A stretch of 64,000 nt of DNA from Butyrivibrio sp. (GCA_015056565.1 SVGB01000007.1:1-64000), one strand, 5' to 3'; shown: positions 8,061 through 17,134, counted from the stretch's first letter. Notes: generated from the sequence alone by a model not told the origin. A program made the numbers and translations.

Positions 8061-10325
8061 ATGAGTAAGAATAAGAGCCTAAAGCGCATGGATGAGCAGC
8101 TTTTTGGCAGAGATAAAAAGAAAAATTACATAACAGGTCAGTTTGTCTCAAGCGGCAGAGGTTTTGGCTTTGTGGAAGTGGAAGGTAGAGATGAAGACAT
8201 CTTTATACCTGAAGAGTATGTCCATGGAGCTTTTCACACAGATACTGTTGAAGTTGAGATACTGCCAGAGAGCACTGGAAAGAGACAGGAAGGCAGGATA
8301 AGGAACATCCTCGTAAGAGGAATGGAAGAGGTGGTTGGAACCTTTCAGGGTGAGACCAACTTCGGCTTTGTGATTCCTGATAATAACAAGATAGAAAATG
8401 ACATTTTCATACCCAGGGAACACTCTAATGGAGCAGTAACTGGGGATAAGGTAGTTGTTACAATAACTGACTATGGAGATCCTATTGCTCGCCGTAAGCC
8501 CGAGGGCAAGGTCAGGGAAGTCATTGGCAATATCAATGATCCGGGAGTTGATATTCTTTCAATAGTCATGGGCTATGGAATCCCCTATGAATTTCCTGAG
8601 AAGGTCATAAACCAGGCAAACAGATGTCCTGACAGCGTCAGCGAAGCGGACATGTACGGAAGGTCAGATCTTAGGGATGTGACAATGGTCACAATCGATG
8701 GTGAAGATGCCAAGGATCTGGACGATGCAGTCAGTCTTCATATTGATGAAGAAGGCAATTACCACCTTGGGGTCCATATAGCTGATGTAACTAATTATGT
8801 CCAGGAGAGCTCTGCTCTTGACAGGGAAGCTCTAAAGAGAGGCACCAGCGTATATCTTGTAGACCGGGTTATACCTATGCTTCCCCACAGGCTTTCCAAT
8901 GGAATATGCTCACTTAATCATGGTGAGGACAGACTTGCCCTTAGCTGCCTTATGACATTTGATGGTAATGGCACACTTATAGATCACGATATTGTTGAGT
9001 CTGTGATCAATGTCAATGAGCGTATGTCCTATACTGATGTGGCCAGGATCTTAGAGGATAAGGACCCTGATACCATAGAAAGATATAAAGAGCTGGTTCC
9101 GATGTTTGAAGAAATGGCTAAGTTGTCAGTTATCCTTCGCACTAAGAGGGAAAAGAAGGGAGCCATTGATTTTGATTTTCCTGAGTCCAAGATAATTCTG
9201 GACAAGGACGGAAATCCGGTGGACATTGTCCCTCATGAGAGAAATGTTGCAACAAAGCTTATAGAGGACTTTATGCTTGCTGCCAATCAGACAGTGGCTG
9301 AGCATTTTTATTACATGCAGAGTCCTTTCGTATACAGAGTGCACGAGCAGCCTGATCCAGAGAAGATTGCTTCTTTATCTTCATTTGTATCAAAGTTTGG
9401 ACATCATATTAAGACCCGTAAGGATGATGGAGTAAAGCCTAAAGAACTGCAAAAACTCCTTAAGGGTATCCAGGGAACCAAGGAAGAGCCTGTGATAAGC
9501 AGAATGGCACTAAGGTCCATGATGCAGGCTAAATATAGTACTGAATGCACAGGACACTTTGGGCTTGCATTTGACTATTATTGTCATTTTACTTCCCCTA
9601 TCAGAAGATATCCGGATCTTCAGATACACAGGATCATCAAGGATTACCTAAGAGGCAGGATGAATGACAAGAAGGCTGGTCACTACAGCAAGATCCTTGA
9701 TGAGGTAGCTAAGCATTCTTCAGAAACAGAAAGACGTGCGGAAGAAGCTGAGAGAGAAACAGACAAGCTCAAAAAAGCCCAGTTTATGGAAGACCATGTT
9801 GGAGAGCGCTTTGAGGGACTCATTTCAGGTGTCACAGCCTATGGCTTTTTTGTGGAGCTTGAAAACAGCTGTGAAGGTATGGTCAGGGCGGCTTCAATGG
9901 AAGATGACTTTTATGTCTATGACGAAACGTCCATGAAACTTGTTGGCGAAAAATACCACAAGGAGTATACAATTGGTCAGAAGGTCATGATCAAGGTTGT
10001 GGGAGCTGACAGACTTACCAAGACAATAGACTTTAAACTTGCAAGTACAGATCCTTTGGATGATCCGGATGACTATGTGGAGTACTCTGATGGACGAAAA
10101 GCTGTAGAAAAGAGAGCAAGCAAGATCCGAAGGCTTTCCATGCAAACACCTGATGACAGGACATCTTTTGATATTACACCAGGCAAAGAAACTCGCGGCA
10201 AAAAGCCAGAGGATAAGAAAAAGTCCACTAGAAAAGTTTACAAGGTGCATAAATACAAAAAATCTGCCACCAGCAAGGCTGCAAGAACAGCTCAGGGCAA
10301 GGGCAGATCCAGGAAAAAGAGATAA
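8061..10325 (+). CDS. rnr: Ribonuclease R
   Basis: RNase R is a processive 3'-to-5' exoribonuclease that degrades structured RNA, including non-stop mRNAs during trans-translation. Two cold-shock/OB domains occupy about residues 20-150. The catalytic RNB domain runs from about 205 to 530, with the Mg2+-binding motif [17 protein letters not shown] and the [18 protein letters not shown] signature. An S1 domain follows at about 575-660 ([20 protein letters not shown]), then a lysine-rich tail of about 70 residues. Length, 754, is standard. The ATG at 8061 has no ribosome binding site, and the next in-frame ATG (8088) has none either, so the message may be leaderless. It is followed two bases later by smpB. 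Confidence 0.95.
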   Translation: MSKNKSLKRMDEQLFGRDKKKNYITGQFVSSGRGFGFVEVEGRDEDIFIPEEYVHGAFHTDTVEVEILPESTGKRQEGRIRNILVRGMEEVVGTFQGETNFGFVIPDNNKIENDIFIPREHSNGAVTGDKVVVTITDYGDPIARRKPEGKVREVIGNINDPGVDILSIVMGYGIPYEFPEKVINQANRCPDSVSEADMYGRSDLRDVTMVTIDGEDAKDLDDAVSLHIDEEGNYHLGVHIADVTNYVQESSALDREALKRGTSVYLVDRVIPMLPHRLSNGICSLNHGEDRLALSCLMTFDGNGTLIDHDIVESVINVNERMSYTDVARILEDKDPDTIERYKELVPMFEEMAKLSVILRTKREKKGAIDFDFPESKIILDKDGNPVDIVPHERNVATKLIEDFMLAANQTVAEHFYYMQSPFVYRVHEQPDPEKIASLSSFVSKFGHHIKTRKDDGVKPKELQKLLKGIQGTKEEPVISRMALRSMMQAKYSTECTGHFGLAFDYYCHFTSPIRRYPDLQIHRIIKDYLRGRMNDKKAGHYSKILDEVAKHSSETERRAEEAERETDKLKKAQFMEDHVGERFEGLISGVTAYGFFVELENSCEGMVRAASMEDDFYVYDETSMKLVGEKYHKEYTIGQKVMIKVVGADRLTKTIDFKLASTDPLDDPDDYVEYSDGRKAVEKRASKIRRLSMQTPDDRTSFDITPGKETRGKKPEDKKKSTRKVYKVHKYKKSATSKAARTAQGKGRSRKKR

Positions 10326-10327
10326 CA

Positions 10328-10798
10328 ATGGCAGAAGATAATAAGGCAAGAAAGCTAATAGCAAACAACAAAAAAGCATATCATGACTACTTCATTGAAG
10401 AAAAATATGAAGCAGGACTTGAACTTTTTGGCACAGAAGTTAAATCCCTAAGACAGGGAAAGTGCAGTATCAAGGAGTCGTGGATCAGCATTGATAAGGG
10501 AGAAGCCTTCATAATGGGCATGAATATAAGTCCTTATGAAAAAGGAAATATATTCAATAAAGATCCGCTTCGTGTTAAAAAGCTTTTGCTTCATAAGGCT
10601 GAGATAAGAAAACTCGACCAGCAGAAAATGGTTCAGGGCTATACACTGGTACCCCTGGAGGTGTATTTTAAGAATGGAAGAGTAAAGGTTGAAATAGGGC
10701 TTGCAAAGGGTAAAAAGCTCTATGACAAGCGCGCTGACATGGCAAAGAAAGATCAGCAAAGAGAAGCTGAAAAAGAGTTTAAGCAAAGGTTCAAGTAA
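10328..10798 (+). CDS. smpB: SsrA-binding protein SmpB
   Basis: SmpB binds the tRNA-like part of tmRNA and places it in the A site of stalled ribosomes, so that the peptide is tagged and the ribosome released. The 156-residue sequence carries the family core [19 protein letters not shown], the [20 protein letters not shown] region and the basic C-terminal tail ([19 protein letters not shown]) that mimics mRNA in the entry channel. It starts two bases after the rnr stop, with a GGAAAAAGAG purine run as ribosome binding site inside the end of rnr. Its RNA partner ssrA lies 1.5 kb downstream, separated by two phosphorelay genes. Confidence 0.97.
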   Translation: MAEDNKARKLIANNKKAYHDYFIEEKYEAGLELFGTEVKSLRQGKCSIKESWISIDKGEAFIMGMNISPYEKGNIFNKDPLRVKKLLLHKAEIRKLDQQKMVQGYTLVPLEVYFKNGRVKVEIGLAKGKKLYDKRADMAKKDQQREAEKEFKQRFK

Positions 10799-10830
10799 AC
10801 CTTTGACTTAAGGAGGATGTAACTATAATA

Positions 10831-11418
10831 ATGCCTGAAGATAAAGACGGATGGTTAGATCAGCTAAAACAGGTTGAGACAGCTGACGGAATAAGGTACA
10901 CAGGTAGTAAGGAAGCTTATCTTAAGTTTCTTAGGACTTTTTATACCACTTTAGAGGATAAGGCAGACGAGATTGAGAATTCTTACAAGAATGGTGACAT
11001 GGAGTTTTGCACCATTAAGGTTCATGCGCTAAAGAGCACAGCCAGGATAATTGGAGCAAGGAAACTTTCAAAACTGGCAGAGAAACTTGAAGAAGCTGGT
11101 AAGAAAGGGGACTTTAAAACCTTTGATGCCCATATCGATGAGCTTCTTACTATGTTCAGAGGGTTTAAAGAAAACCTTGCCCGCCTTCCTTTGGAAAAAG
11201 ATCTGATAAAGAAAGAGCCTATTTCAGACGAAGCTATTTTGGATGCATACGAAGCGCTTAGGACATTTGCACTACAGATGGATGTGGATGCCATCAGAAT
11301 GATACTTGATGAACTTGAGGTTTACGAATTAAAACCACATGATCAGGAGAAAATTGAAACAATTAACAGAAAATTGTTACAATTTGATTGGGATGGAATA
11401 GAAAAACTGTTACAATAG
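10831..11418 (+). CDS. Histidine phosphotransfer (Hpt) domain protein
   Basis: The 195-residue protein contains an Hpt four-helix bundle at about residues 22-115, with the phosphoacceptor His65 in the motif HALKSTAR. Such domains shuttle phosphoryl groups between receiver domains. The C-terminal 80 residues (helical, with a pattern like FALQMDVDAIRMILDELE) resemble the tail found after Hpt domains in large clostridial hybrid kinases; this comparison is from memory of the family. There are no membrane segments, so it is cytosolic. AGGAGG at 10811-10816 is 14 bases from the ATG, longer than usual. The next gene encodes a receiver protein, so the two probably form a relay; no histidine kinase is in the window. 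Confidence 0.85.
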   Translation: MPEDKDGWLDQLKQVETADGIRYTGSKEAYLKFLRTFYTTLEDKADEIENSYKNGDMEFCTIKVHALKSTARIIGARKLSKLAEKLEEAGKKGDFKTFDAHIDELLTMFRGFKENLARLPLEKDLIKKEPISDEAILDAYEALRTFALQMDVDAIRMILDELEVYELKPHDQEKIETINRKLLQFDWDGIEKLLQ

Positions 11419-11457
11419 AAGTATAAATATACGGAACATGCTGGAGGTTGTTTATCG

Positions 11458-12225
11458 ATGGCTGTCAACAAGGCAATTGTAATAGGACAAAAAGAATCAT
11501 TCTTTATCAAAGTGCTTATTAAAAAGATGCAGGATGGAATGATCCAGACAAGGTATGTTCAGAATACGGTCGATGAGATCAACAGGAATATTAACGAAGC
11601 TGATATTGCTGTTTATTATATGGACTCCGGAGAGGTGATAGAGTCCGGTATCTTAAGGTTTATAGTAGATACACTTAAAGACAAGGAAAAGAAGCTGATC
11701 CTTATAGGAGACCCTGCTGACACCAGGTTTTTAAATGATGATATTCCAGATGACATTCTCTATCAGGTTCTTCCAAGACCACTTGATAATGACAAGTTTA
11801 TGTCTGTAATATCTGAGTTCTTCAAGAAAAGCTCCATGGATGAGTTTAAAAAAAGCATCCTGGTCTGCGATGATGATCCCAATTACCTTGGACTTGTCAG
11901 AGAGTGGCTCAAAGATACCTATAAGGTATCAGTTGTTACATCAGGACTTCAGGCTATTAAATGGCTTGGGAAAAATAAGGCAGACCTGATTCTTTTAGAC
12001 CATGAGATGCCAGTTACCACCGGGCCACAGGTGCTTGAAATGCTCAGGGCAGATGAGGAGACCAGATCTATTCCTGTCATGTTCCTTACAGGAAAGAGTG
12101 ATAAGGAGAGTGTTCTTGCGGTTGTAGCTCTCAAGCCCGAGGGGTACTTCCTTAAGAATATCGAGAAAGACGAACTGCTTGAAAAACTTTCGCAATTCTT
12201 TGCGCTTCAGGTGGCGAAAAGCTAA
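11458..12225 (+). CDS. Double receiver-domain response regulator, first domain degenerate
   Basis: The 255-residue protein has two CheY-like folds and no output domain. The second (about 131-252) is complete: acidic residues D138-D140, phosphoacceptor D181 in LILLDHEMP, T211 in MFLTG, and K233 in YFLKNI. The first (1-125) keeps the secondary-structure rhythm and D56, but its acidic triad is replaced by QKE (11-13), the Thr position by G84 and the Lys by R107, so it is probably not phosphorylated. GGAGG lies 8-12 bases before ATG 11458. The gene follows the Hpt gene by 39 bases and likely partners it. Output would be by protein contact. The gene ends 60 bases before tmRNA. Confidence 0.82.
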   Translation: MAVNKAIVIGQKESFFIKVLIKKMQDGMIQTRYVQNTVDEINRNINEADIAVYYMDSGEVIESGILRFIVDTLKDKEKKLILIGDPADTRFLNDDIPDDILYQVLPRPLDNDKFMSVISEFFKKSSMDEFKKSILVCDDDPNYLGLVREWLKDTYKVSVVTSGLQAIKWLGKNKADLILLDHEMPVTTGPQVLEMLRADEETRSIPVMFLTGKSDKESVLAVVALKPEGYFLKNIEKDELLEKLSQFFALQVAKS

Positions 12226-12237
12226 ACCTACAGGTTA

Positions 12238-12266
12238 TTGATTTAATCTGTGTTTATGTATATACT
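12238..12266 (+). promoter_or_regulatory. Sigma-A promoter of ssrA
   Basis: TTGATT (12238-12243), a 17-base spacer and TATACT (12261-12266). The start would fall near 12273, leaving a leader of about 13 bases to be removed by RNase P. Confidence 0.7.
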
Positions 12267-12285
12267 GAAAAAGCAAATTAAATAA

Positions 12286-12637
12286 GGGTTAGTAAAGGTT
12301 TCGACAGGGATTTTGAAGCTGGAGAAGCTATCCGCAGGACGGTGCGTTAAACTTCAAATTAAAATTAAACGCTGAAGATAATTTAGCATTTGCTGCCTAA
12401 GGGCAGCTCGTGGACCTAAGTACACCTACATACTTAGTCATCCGCGTCAAAACTTGTAGGAAACGACATGGCAAGTGCCTCGAGGCCATGGTCGTATAAG
12501 GGGCTACAGATCATTTTTGGTTGCCTATTACTGAAGGTGTGATGGAACAGGAATGCAGAATTCCGAAATAACAGGCTATGATAGTAGAAGGACAGGGGAT
12601 GAATTTTTGGACGCGGGTTCGACTCCCGCCTAATCCA
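12286..12637 (+). ncRNA. ssrA: Transfer-messenger RNA (tmRNA)
   Basis: tmRNA rescues ribosomes stalled on broken messages. The tRNA-like ends are clear: 5' strand GGGTTAG (12286-12292) pairs with CTAATCC (12630-12636), including a G3-U wobble, the identity element for alanyl-tRNA synthetase. A T arm follows the expected pattern, GCGGG-TTCGACT-CCCGC (12613-12629), and A12637 is the discriminator. The genome has CTA, not CCA, after it, so CCA would be added enzymatically. The tag frame begins with GCT at 12371 and ends at TAA 12398-12400, encoding AEDNLAFAA. Length is about 352 bases. It has its own promoter and terminator and follows smpB and rnr at a short distance, as in many Firmicutes. Confidence 0.95.
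12371..12400 (+). other. tmRNA tag-peptide reading frame (AEDNLAFAA)
   Basis: Within ssrA, the codons GCT GAA GAT AAT TTA GCA TTT GCT GCC TAA give the tag AEDNLAFAA, placed just downstream of an A-rich segment as expected for the resume site. Typical clostridial tags end in ALAA; here the last four residues are AFAA, which keeps the hydrophobic-Ala-Ala end seen by Clp proteases. Confidence 0.85.
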
Positions 12638-12641
12638 CTAA

Positions 12642-12667
12642 AAAAGCGGCTCAGTTGAGCCGCTTTT
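12642..12667. terminator. Bidirectional terminator between ssrA and proB
   Basis: AAAAGCGGCTC pairs with GAGCCGCTTTT around a four-base loop (12642-12667), with A and T runs on either side. It ends ssrA on the + strand and proB, whose stop is at 12675, on the - strand. Confidence 0.85.
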
Positions 12668-12674
12668 GCTATGT

Positions 12675-13475
12675 TTATATTTCCTTGGCAACAAATAATG
12701 TTCCAACTTTTTTCTTTTCTATGATGTCATAGAGTTTTTCAGGATTTTTTCCGTTAGTAACAAGAACGTCAATGCCATGTGAAGTTGCAAGCTCAGCAGC
12801 TTCTAACTTGGTGATCATTCCACCGGTTCCGCGATTTGAGCCTGAACCTGAAGCAAGGCTCTTGAGCTCATCAGTGATCTCTTCAACACGGCTTATGACT
12901 TTCGCATTTTTGTCTGTCTTGGGATTGCCATCGTAGAGCCCGTCTATGTCGGAGAAGATAATAAGCTTGCAGGCGTTGCAGAACACCGCCACCACAGCAG
13001 ATAACATGTCATTATCGGAAAAGAGCTTTTTCTCCGATTCGATTTCTGCGTGGCTTACAGAGTCGTTCTCGTTGACAATAGGAATGATATGGTTCTCTAA
13101 AAGAGCATCAAAGGTGTTTTTGAGGTTCTCGCTTCTGACAGGATCAGCAATGTCTCCGTTGTCCAGAAGGATCTGACCCACCATTCTACCATATTCACTA
13201 AAGAATTTGTCATACAGGTGCATAAGCTCAGTCTGACCAACAGCAGCAGCGGCCTGTTTCAACCTGATCTCTTTTGGCTTTTGTGAAAGTCTCATCTTTC
13301 CTGCACCAACTGCAATGGCGCCAGAGGAGACAAGCACAAGGTCATAACCAAGGTTCTCAACACCAGCTAAAGCCCTGCACAGATGATCAAGTGCTCTGAT
13401 ATCTATATTTCCATCTTCATTGGTGATGGTAGAAGTACCGACTTTTACCACAATTCTCTTTTTACTTACAGCCAT
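12675..13475 (-). CDS. proB: Glutamate 5-kinase, short form without PUA domain
   Basis: ProB phosphorylates glutamate to gamma-glutamyl phosphate, the first and usually feedback-inhibited step of proline synthesis. The amino-acid kinase fold is evident: RIVVKVGTSTIT at the N-terminus, LVLVSSGAIAVG at about 46-57, IIPIVNENDSVS at about 130-141, FSDIDGLYDGNP and GTGGMITKLEAAE. At 266 residues it lacks the C-terminal PUA domain present in the roughly 370-residue enterobacterial enzyme; short forms are known. Its partner proA is 27 kb away at 40875 on the opposite strand. AAGGAAAAACGAA precedes the ATG at 13475, and a separate promoter and an upstream terminator make it monocistronic. Confidence 0.93.
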   Translation of the reverse strand: MAVSKKRIVVKVGTSTITNEDGNIDIRALDHLCRALAGVENLGYDLVLVSSGAIAVGAGKMRLSQKPKEIRLKQAAAAVGQTELMHLYDKFFSEYGRMVGQILLDNGDIADPVRSENLKNTFDALLENHIIPIVNENDSVSHAEIESEKKLFSDNDMLSAVVAVFCNACKLIIFSDIDGLYDGNPKTDKNAKVISRVEEITDELKSLASGSGSNRGTGGMITKLEAAELATSHGIDVLVTNGKNPEKLYDIIEKKKVGTLFVAKEI

Positions 13476-13495
13476 TTCGTTTTTCCTTCTTTTAT

Positions 13496-13524
13496 ATTTT
13501 AAAGTGTTAAATTGAAAATCTTAA
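13496..13524 (-). promoter_or_regulatory. Promoter of proB
   Basis: On the minus strand TTAAGA (13519-13524) and TAAAAT (13496-13501) are separated by 17 bases, just downstream of the terminator of the preceding gene. Confidence 0.5.
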
Positions 13525-13526
13525 TA

Positions 13527-13552
13527 AAAAAGTCGCTTTTTGGCGACTTTTT
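13527..13552 (-). terminator. Terminator of the unknown gene upstream of proB
   Basis: AAAAAGTCGC (13527-13536) and GCGACTTTTT (13543-13552) form a perfect 10-base stem with a six-base loop. It lies eight bases past the stop codon of the gene at 13561-14130. Confidence 0.8.
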
Positions 13553-13560
13553 CGCGTTAG

Positions 13561-14130
13561 TTATGGATTTTCATGGTACTTGTCATAGATCTCAGCGAGA
13601 TATGTCTTGACTATCTGGATGTTGGACATCTTGCGAAGATCTGCATTGCCCATGTTTACAGCAATTTCATCTGCAAGAAGGAGCATATCATAGATCTTTA
13701 ACTTGAATTCATTACGACTGAGCTGATCTACATTTATCTCCATAAGTGGAGCGCCAAGCTTCATTGTCACATTTTCATCAGCAATTCCTGTCTGAACAAT
13801 GCGGGTCTCAGGATCAAAGTTTACATAGAGGATGAGCTTTTCCTTTTCGTGCTTCTTTAAAGTAGTAGGAGTCTGGTGTGAAGCATCCATCCACTCGTAG
13901 AGATCAGCCTCATCAGGGTTCATAAGGAACTTGGTGAGATCTTCTCTGTGCTTTTCAACATACTGCATATATTTGCTGGCGTTAGGACCAGTATAAGCCA
14001 GTTCTACCTTAACACCATTATCTGTTTTAACAAGACGGCATTTTTCAGCAACTTCCTTGATCTTAAGGGAGGTTTCTGTATTGCCGATCATCTTAAAAGT
14101 GCCGGTTTCCAATTCCTGCTTAAATTCCAT
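13561..14130 (-). CDS. Conserved-looking protein of unknown function
   Basis: The 189-residue product is soluble, acidic-basic mixed, with no signal peptide or membrane segment. It begins with an amphipathic beta-rich region (about 1-50), has a charged central part, and ends in a long helix (about 140-187). I recognise no domain or motif. Coding is supported by a well-spaced AAGGAG ribosome binding site six bases before the ATG at 14130, a promoter-like extended -10 and a strong terminator, so it looks like a genuine single-gene transcript. It diverges from ftsK across 145 bases. Confidence 0.75.
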   Translation of the reverse strand: MEFKQELETGTFKMIGNTETSLKIKEVAEKCRLVKTDNGVKVELAYTGPNASKYMQYVEKHREDLTKFLMNPDEADLYEWMDASHQTPTTLKKHEKEKLILYVNFDPETRIVQTGIADENVTMKLGAPLMEINVDQLSRNEFKLKIYDMLLLADEIAVNMGNADLRKMSNIQIVKTYLAEIYDKYHENP

Positions 14131-14178
14131 TGCAATCTCCTTGTCTGTTTGTAAGTAACTACCTTTAAATCAGTTGTT

Positions 14179-14187
14179 AGTATAGCA
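14179..14187 (-). promoter_or_regulatory. Extended -10 of the minus-strand unknown gene
   Basis: On the minus strand the sequence TG-C-TATACT covers 14187 down to 14179. It lies about 50 bases upstream of the start at 14130. The -35 is weak. Confidence 0.45.
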
Positions 14188-14205
14188 TAAAGATTTTAAA
14201 AATGA

Positions 14206-14211
14206 TATACT
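14206..14211 (+). promoter_or_regulatory. Putative -10 of the ftsK-fhs-folD operon
   Basis: TATACT at 14206-14211 is 65 bases before the ftsK start. It lies only about 20 bases from the divergent minus-strand -10, so the two promoters overlap. No convincing -35 is seen. Confidence 0.4.
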
Positions 14212-14275
14212 ATCTAAAGTCTGAGAAAGGGTTACTCGGATTTAGTATTAGAGAAAGTTTTGTAACGGGTAAGAA

Positions 14276-17134
14276 ATGGCTACTAATAACAGGGGAAATT
14301 CATCCAGGGGAGCATCTAAAAAGAGCTCAACCAGGTCTAAAAGTGCATCAAAAAAGGTAAGGCCCAAGGAGGAAGAAATTCTCGATTACTCCTTAAAGAG
14401 TGAACTTGTGGTCATCGGAGTGGTGGCACTTACCATCTTTTTATTTCTATGTAATTTTGGCATATGTGGAGCTTTTGGAAACACTGTGAGCAGTGTTTTA
14501 TTTGGCTTGTTTGGATTTACAGCTTATATTGCTCCGCTTGTTATTCTTGGCACAGTTGTAATTTCTATTGCTAATTTTGGCTCAAGCGCATCCACCAGGA
14601 AGGTTGTCTCAGGGATAGTTCTTTTCTTCCTGCTTGGTATCATTGCTGAGCTTCTTACTGGACGGCCTCAGTCCGCAGAATCTTATGACATAAAAACGAT
14701 ATATTCTCAGGCCAGTGAATTTAGAAACGGTGGAGGATTCTTTGCCGGCTCACTTGCCTATCTTTCATACAAGTATCTGTCACTTGTGGGATCAGTTCTT
14801 TTGATCCTGCTTCTTTCAATTGCAGCAATAGTTGTATTTACCCAGCATTCATTCGTTGGTGGTCTTAAAAAGGGCGGAAGACGAATTATCGACAAGACCA
14901 GACAGGAAGCTGACAACTACAGAGACTACGCTGAGAAACGCAGAGAAAAAATGGAACAGCGAAGAGCTCAGGTTGAGGAGGAAAGACGTCTTTTGCTTGA
15001 GCAGAAGGAAGATGAGAAGATCCTTCGAATGGAAAAGAAGGTTGCCGGAGTAATGCTTGATACCCAGCTTGATAAAGATGGGGAGGATGAAGAGAAGGAT
15101 GAGGACATCAAAGTCCACAGACTTGAAGATAAGAATGATAAGAATCTCTTTATACCTGATGAGGATGAATTCCATGACGACATTCATGAGATCACTTTAA
15201 AGAATGCTATCGATGAGATAAACGGAGCTGATGAGGAGCTTTATGAGCCTGACAGCCACGAAAGATACAGGATTCATGAAGAACCACAAAAAGAGATCCA
15301 TGAAATGCATAGTTCTGAGGAAACAGCTGACTTAAGAGATGAATTGGATGGGCATTACGAGGACGATGAAGATGCAGATGCTGATAAGGCACCTATGAAA
15401 CTAGTTGCAAAAAGCGCTGAAGAACAGGATAGCGATCACGATCCGCTTCCGGATGTTCCTATTCATGCAGAGCACCTTGGCAATGGCATGAATGGAGACT
15501 ATGTGGTTCATGCTCAGGATCATATATCTCAGTCTTCTGGTGCAAATACCAGCATAAATGGGGCTTCAAAAGGAACTGCATCATCCTTGGGACCAGGACC
15601 TCACACCACAAGTCCCGGCATGGAAAAAGAGATTGAAAAACATAAAAAGGCGGTTAACAAAAAGTATGTATTCCCGCCGCTTTCTCTCCTTGAAAAGGGT
15701 GTTAAGAACAAAAACACAGACACTGCAAGACAGCTTAAAGAGACAGCACTAAAGCTCCAGGAGACCCTAAGGACCTTCGGAGTAAATGTTACAGTTACTG
15801 ATATCAGCCAGGGCCCTGCAGTTACCAGATTTGAGCTTCAGCCTGAAGCCGGAGTCAGAGTAAATAAGATCGTATCTCTTTCTGATGACATCAAGATGAA
15901 TCTTGCTGCCAGCGATATCAGGATAGAAGCTCCAATTCCTGGTAAGGCTGCTGTAGGAATAGAGGTGCCCAACAAGGAGAACCAGGCTGTTGCATTAAGA
16001 GATTTGCTTGAGTCCCAGGAGTACAAGAATTTTTCCTCAAAGCTTGCCTTTGCTGTAGGTAAGGACATTGCAGGCAAGACTGTAGTGACTGATATTGCCA
16101 AGATGCCACACCTGCTTATTGCAGGAGCAACAGGTTCCGGTAAATCTGTATGTATAAACACTATCATCATGAGTCTTATCTACAAGGCTGATCCAAAAGA
16201 TGTACAGATGATCATGATCGATCCTAAGATAGTGGAGCTGTCTGTGTACAACGGTATCCCACATCTTATGATCCCTGTGGTAACAGATCCTAAAAAGGCT
16301 GCAGCAGCACTTAACTGGGCAGTTGCAGAGATGACGAGCAGATACAAAAAATTTGCTGATACAGGAGTCAGGGATTTAAAGGGTTATAACAAGATACTTA
16401 TAGAGCAAAACGATCCAGACAATCCACCGCTTCCGCAGCTTGTTGTTATCGTAGACGAGCTTGCAGACCTTATGATGGTTTCAGCCAACGAGGTGGAGGA
16501 TGCTATCTGCAGACTGACACAGCTTGCAAGAGCTGCAGGTATCCATCTGATAATCGCAACTCAGCGTCCATCAGTAGATGTTATTACTGGTCTTATCAAG
16601 GCTAATATGCCGAGCAGAATAGCGTTTGCGGTGTCCAGTGGTGTTGACTCAAGAACAATCCTTGATATTAACGGAGCAGAGAAGCTTCTTGGTAAAGGTG
16701 ATATGCTGTTTTACCCCCAGGGGTACACCAAACCAGCCAGAGTTCAGGGTGCGTTCGTTTCAGACAAAGAAGTGCAGGCAGTTACTGATTTCCTGAGAAA
16801 CCAGGGAATTGACTCTTCATATAGCGAAGAAATAGAGATGCAGATAAACAATCTGCAGAGCCAGTCAGGATCTTCAGGCGGAGCATTTGGCTCTGGCGAT
16901 CCGGATTCAGGCAGAGATGAGTACTTTGTTCAGGCAGGGAACATAATCATAGAAAAAGAAAAGGCTTCAATTGGAATGCTGCAAAGGGTGTTCAAGATCG
17001 GCTTTAACAGAGCTGCAAGGATCATGGACCAGCTGTGTGAAGCAGGAGTAGTTGGAGATGAGGAGGGAACCAAGCCTAGAAAAGTACTGATGTCAAAGGC
17101 AGAGTTTGAATCATATTTAAACGGAGGAGAGTAA
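14276..17134 (+). CDS. ftsK: DNA translocase FtsK/SpoIIIE
   Basis: This membrane-anchored hexameric ATPase pumps chromosomal DNA through the closing division septum (FtsK) or into the spore (SpoIIIE). Residues about 40-190 hold four membrane helices. A coiled, charged segment and a long acidic, low-complexity linker run from about 195 to 450. The motor follows, with Walker A GATGSGKS at 617-624 and Walker B VVIVDELADL with D727-E728. The C-terminal gamma domain (about 885-950) is the winged helix that reads polar DNA motifs. Length 952 is somewhat above SpoIIIE because of the linker. Sequence alone cannot decide between vegetative and sporulation roles. The ribosome binding site is weak. The stop directly abuts fhs. 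Confidence 0.95.
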   Translation: MATNNRGNSSRGASKKSSTRSKSASKKVRPKEEEILDYSLKSELVVIGVVALTIFLFLCNFGICGAFGNTVSSVLFGLFGFTAYIAPLVILGTVVISIANFGSSASTRKVVSGIVLFFLLGIIAELLTGRPQSAESYDIKTIYSQASEFRNGGGFFAGSLAYLSYKYLSLVGSVLLILLLSIAAIVVFTQHSFVGGLKKGGRRIIDKTRQEADNYRDYAEKRREKMEQRRAQVEEERRLLLEQKEDEKILRMEKKVAGVMLDTQLDKDGEDEEKDEDIKVHRLEDKNDKNLFIPDEDEFHDDIHEITLKNAIDEINGADEELYEPDSHERYRIHEEPQKEIHEMHSSEETADLRDELDGHYEDDEDADADKAPMKLVAKSAEEQDSDHDPLPDVPIHAEHLGNGMNGDYVVHAQDHISQSSGANTSINGASKGTASSLGPGPHTTSPGMEKEIEKHKKAVNKKYVFPPLSLLEKGVKNKNTDTARQLKETALKLQETLRTFGVNVTVTDISQGPAVTRFELQPEAGVRVNKIVSLSDDIKMNLAASDIRIEAPIPGKAAVGIEVPNKENQAVALRDLLESQEYKNFSSKLAFAVGKDIAGKTVVTDIAKMPHLLIAGATGSGKSVCINTIIMSLIYKADPKDVQMIMIDPKIVELSVYNGIPHLMIPVVTDPKKAAAALNWAVAEMTSRYKKFADTGVRDLKGYNKILIEQNDPDNPPLPQLVVIVDELADLMMVSANEVEDAICRLTQLARAAGIHLIIATQRPSVDVITGLIKANMPSRIAFAVSSGVDSRTILDINGAEKLLGKGDMLFYPQGYTKPARVQGAFVSDKEVQAVTDFLRNQGIDSSYSEEIEMQINNLQSQSGSSGGAFGSGDPDSGRDEYFVQAGNIIIEKEKASIGMLQRVFKIGFNRAARIMDQLCEAGVVGDEEGTKPRKVLMSKAEFESYLNGGE

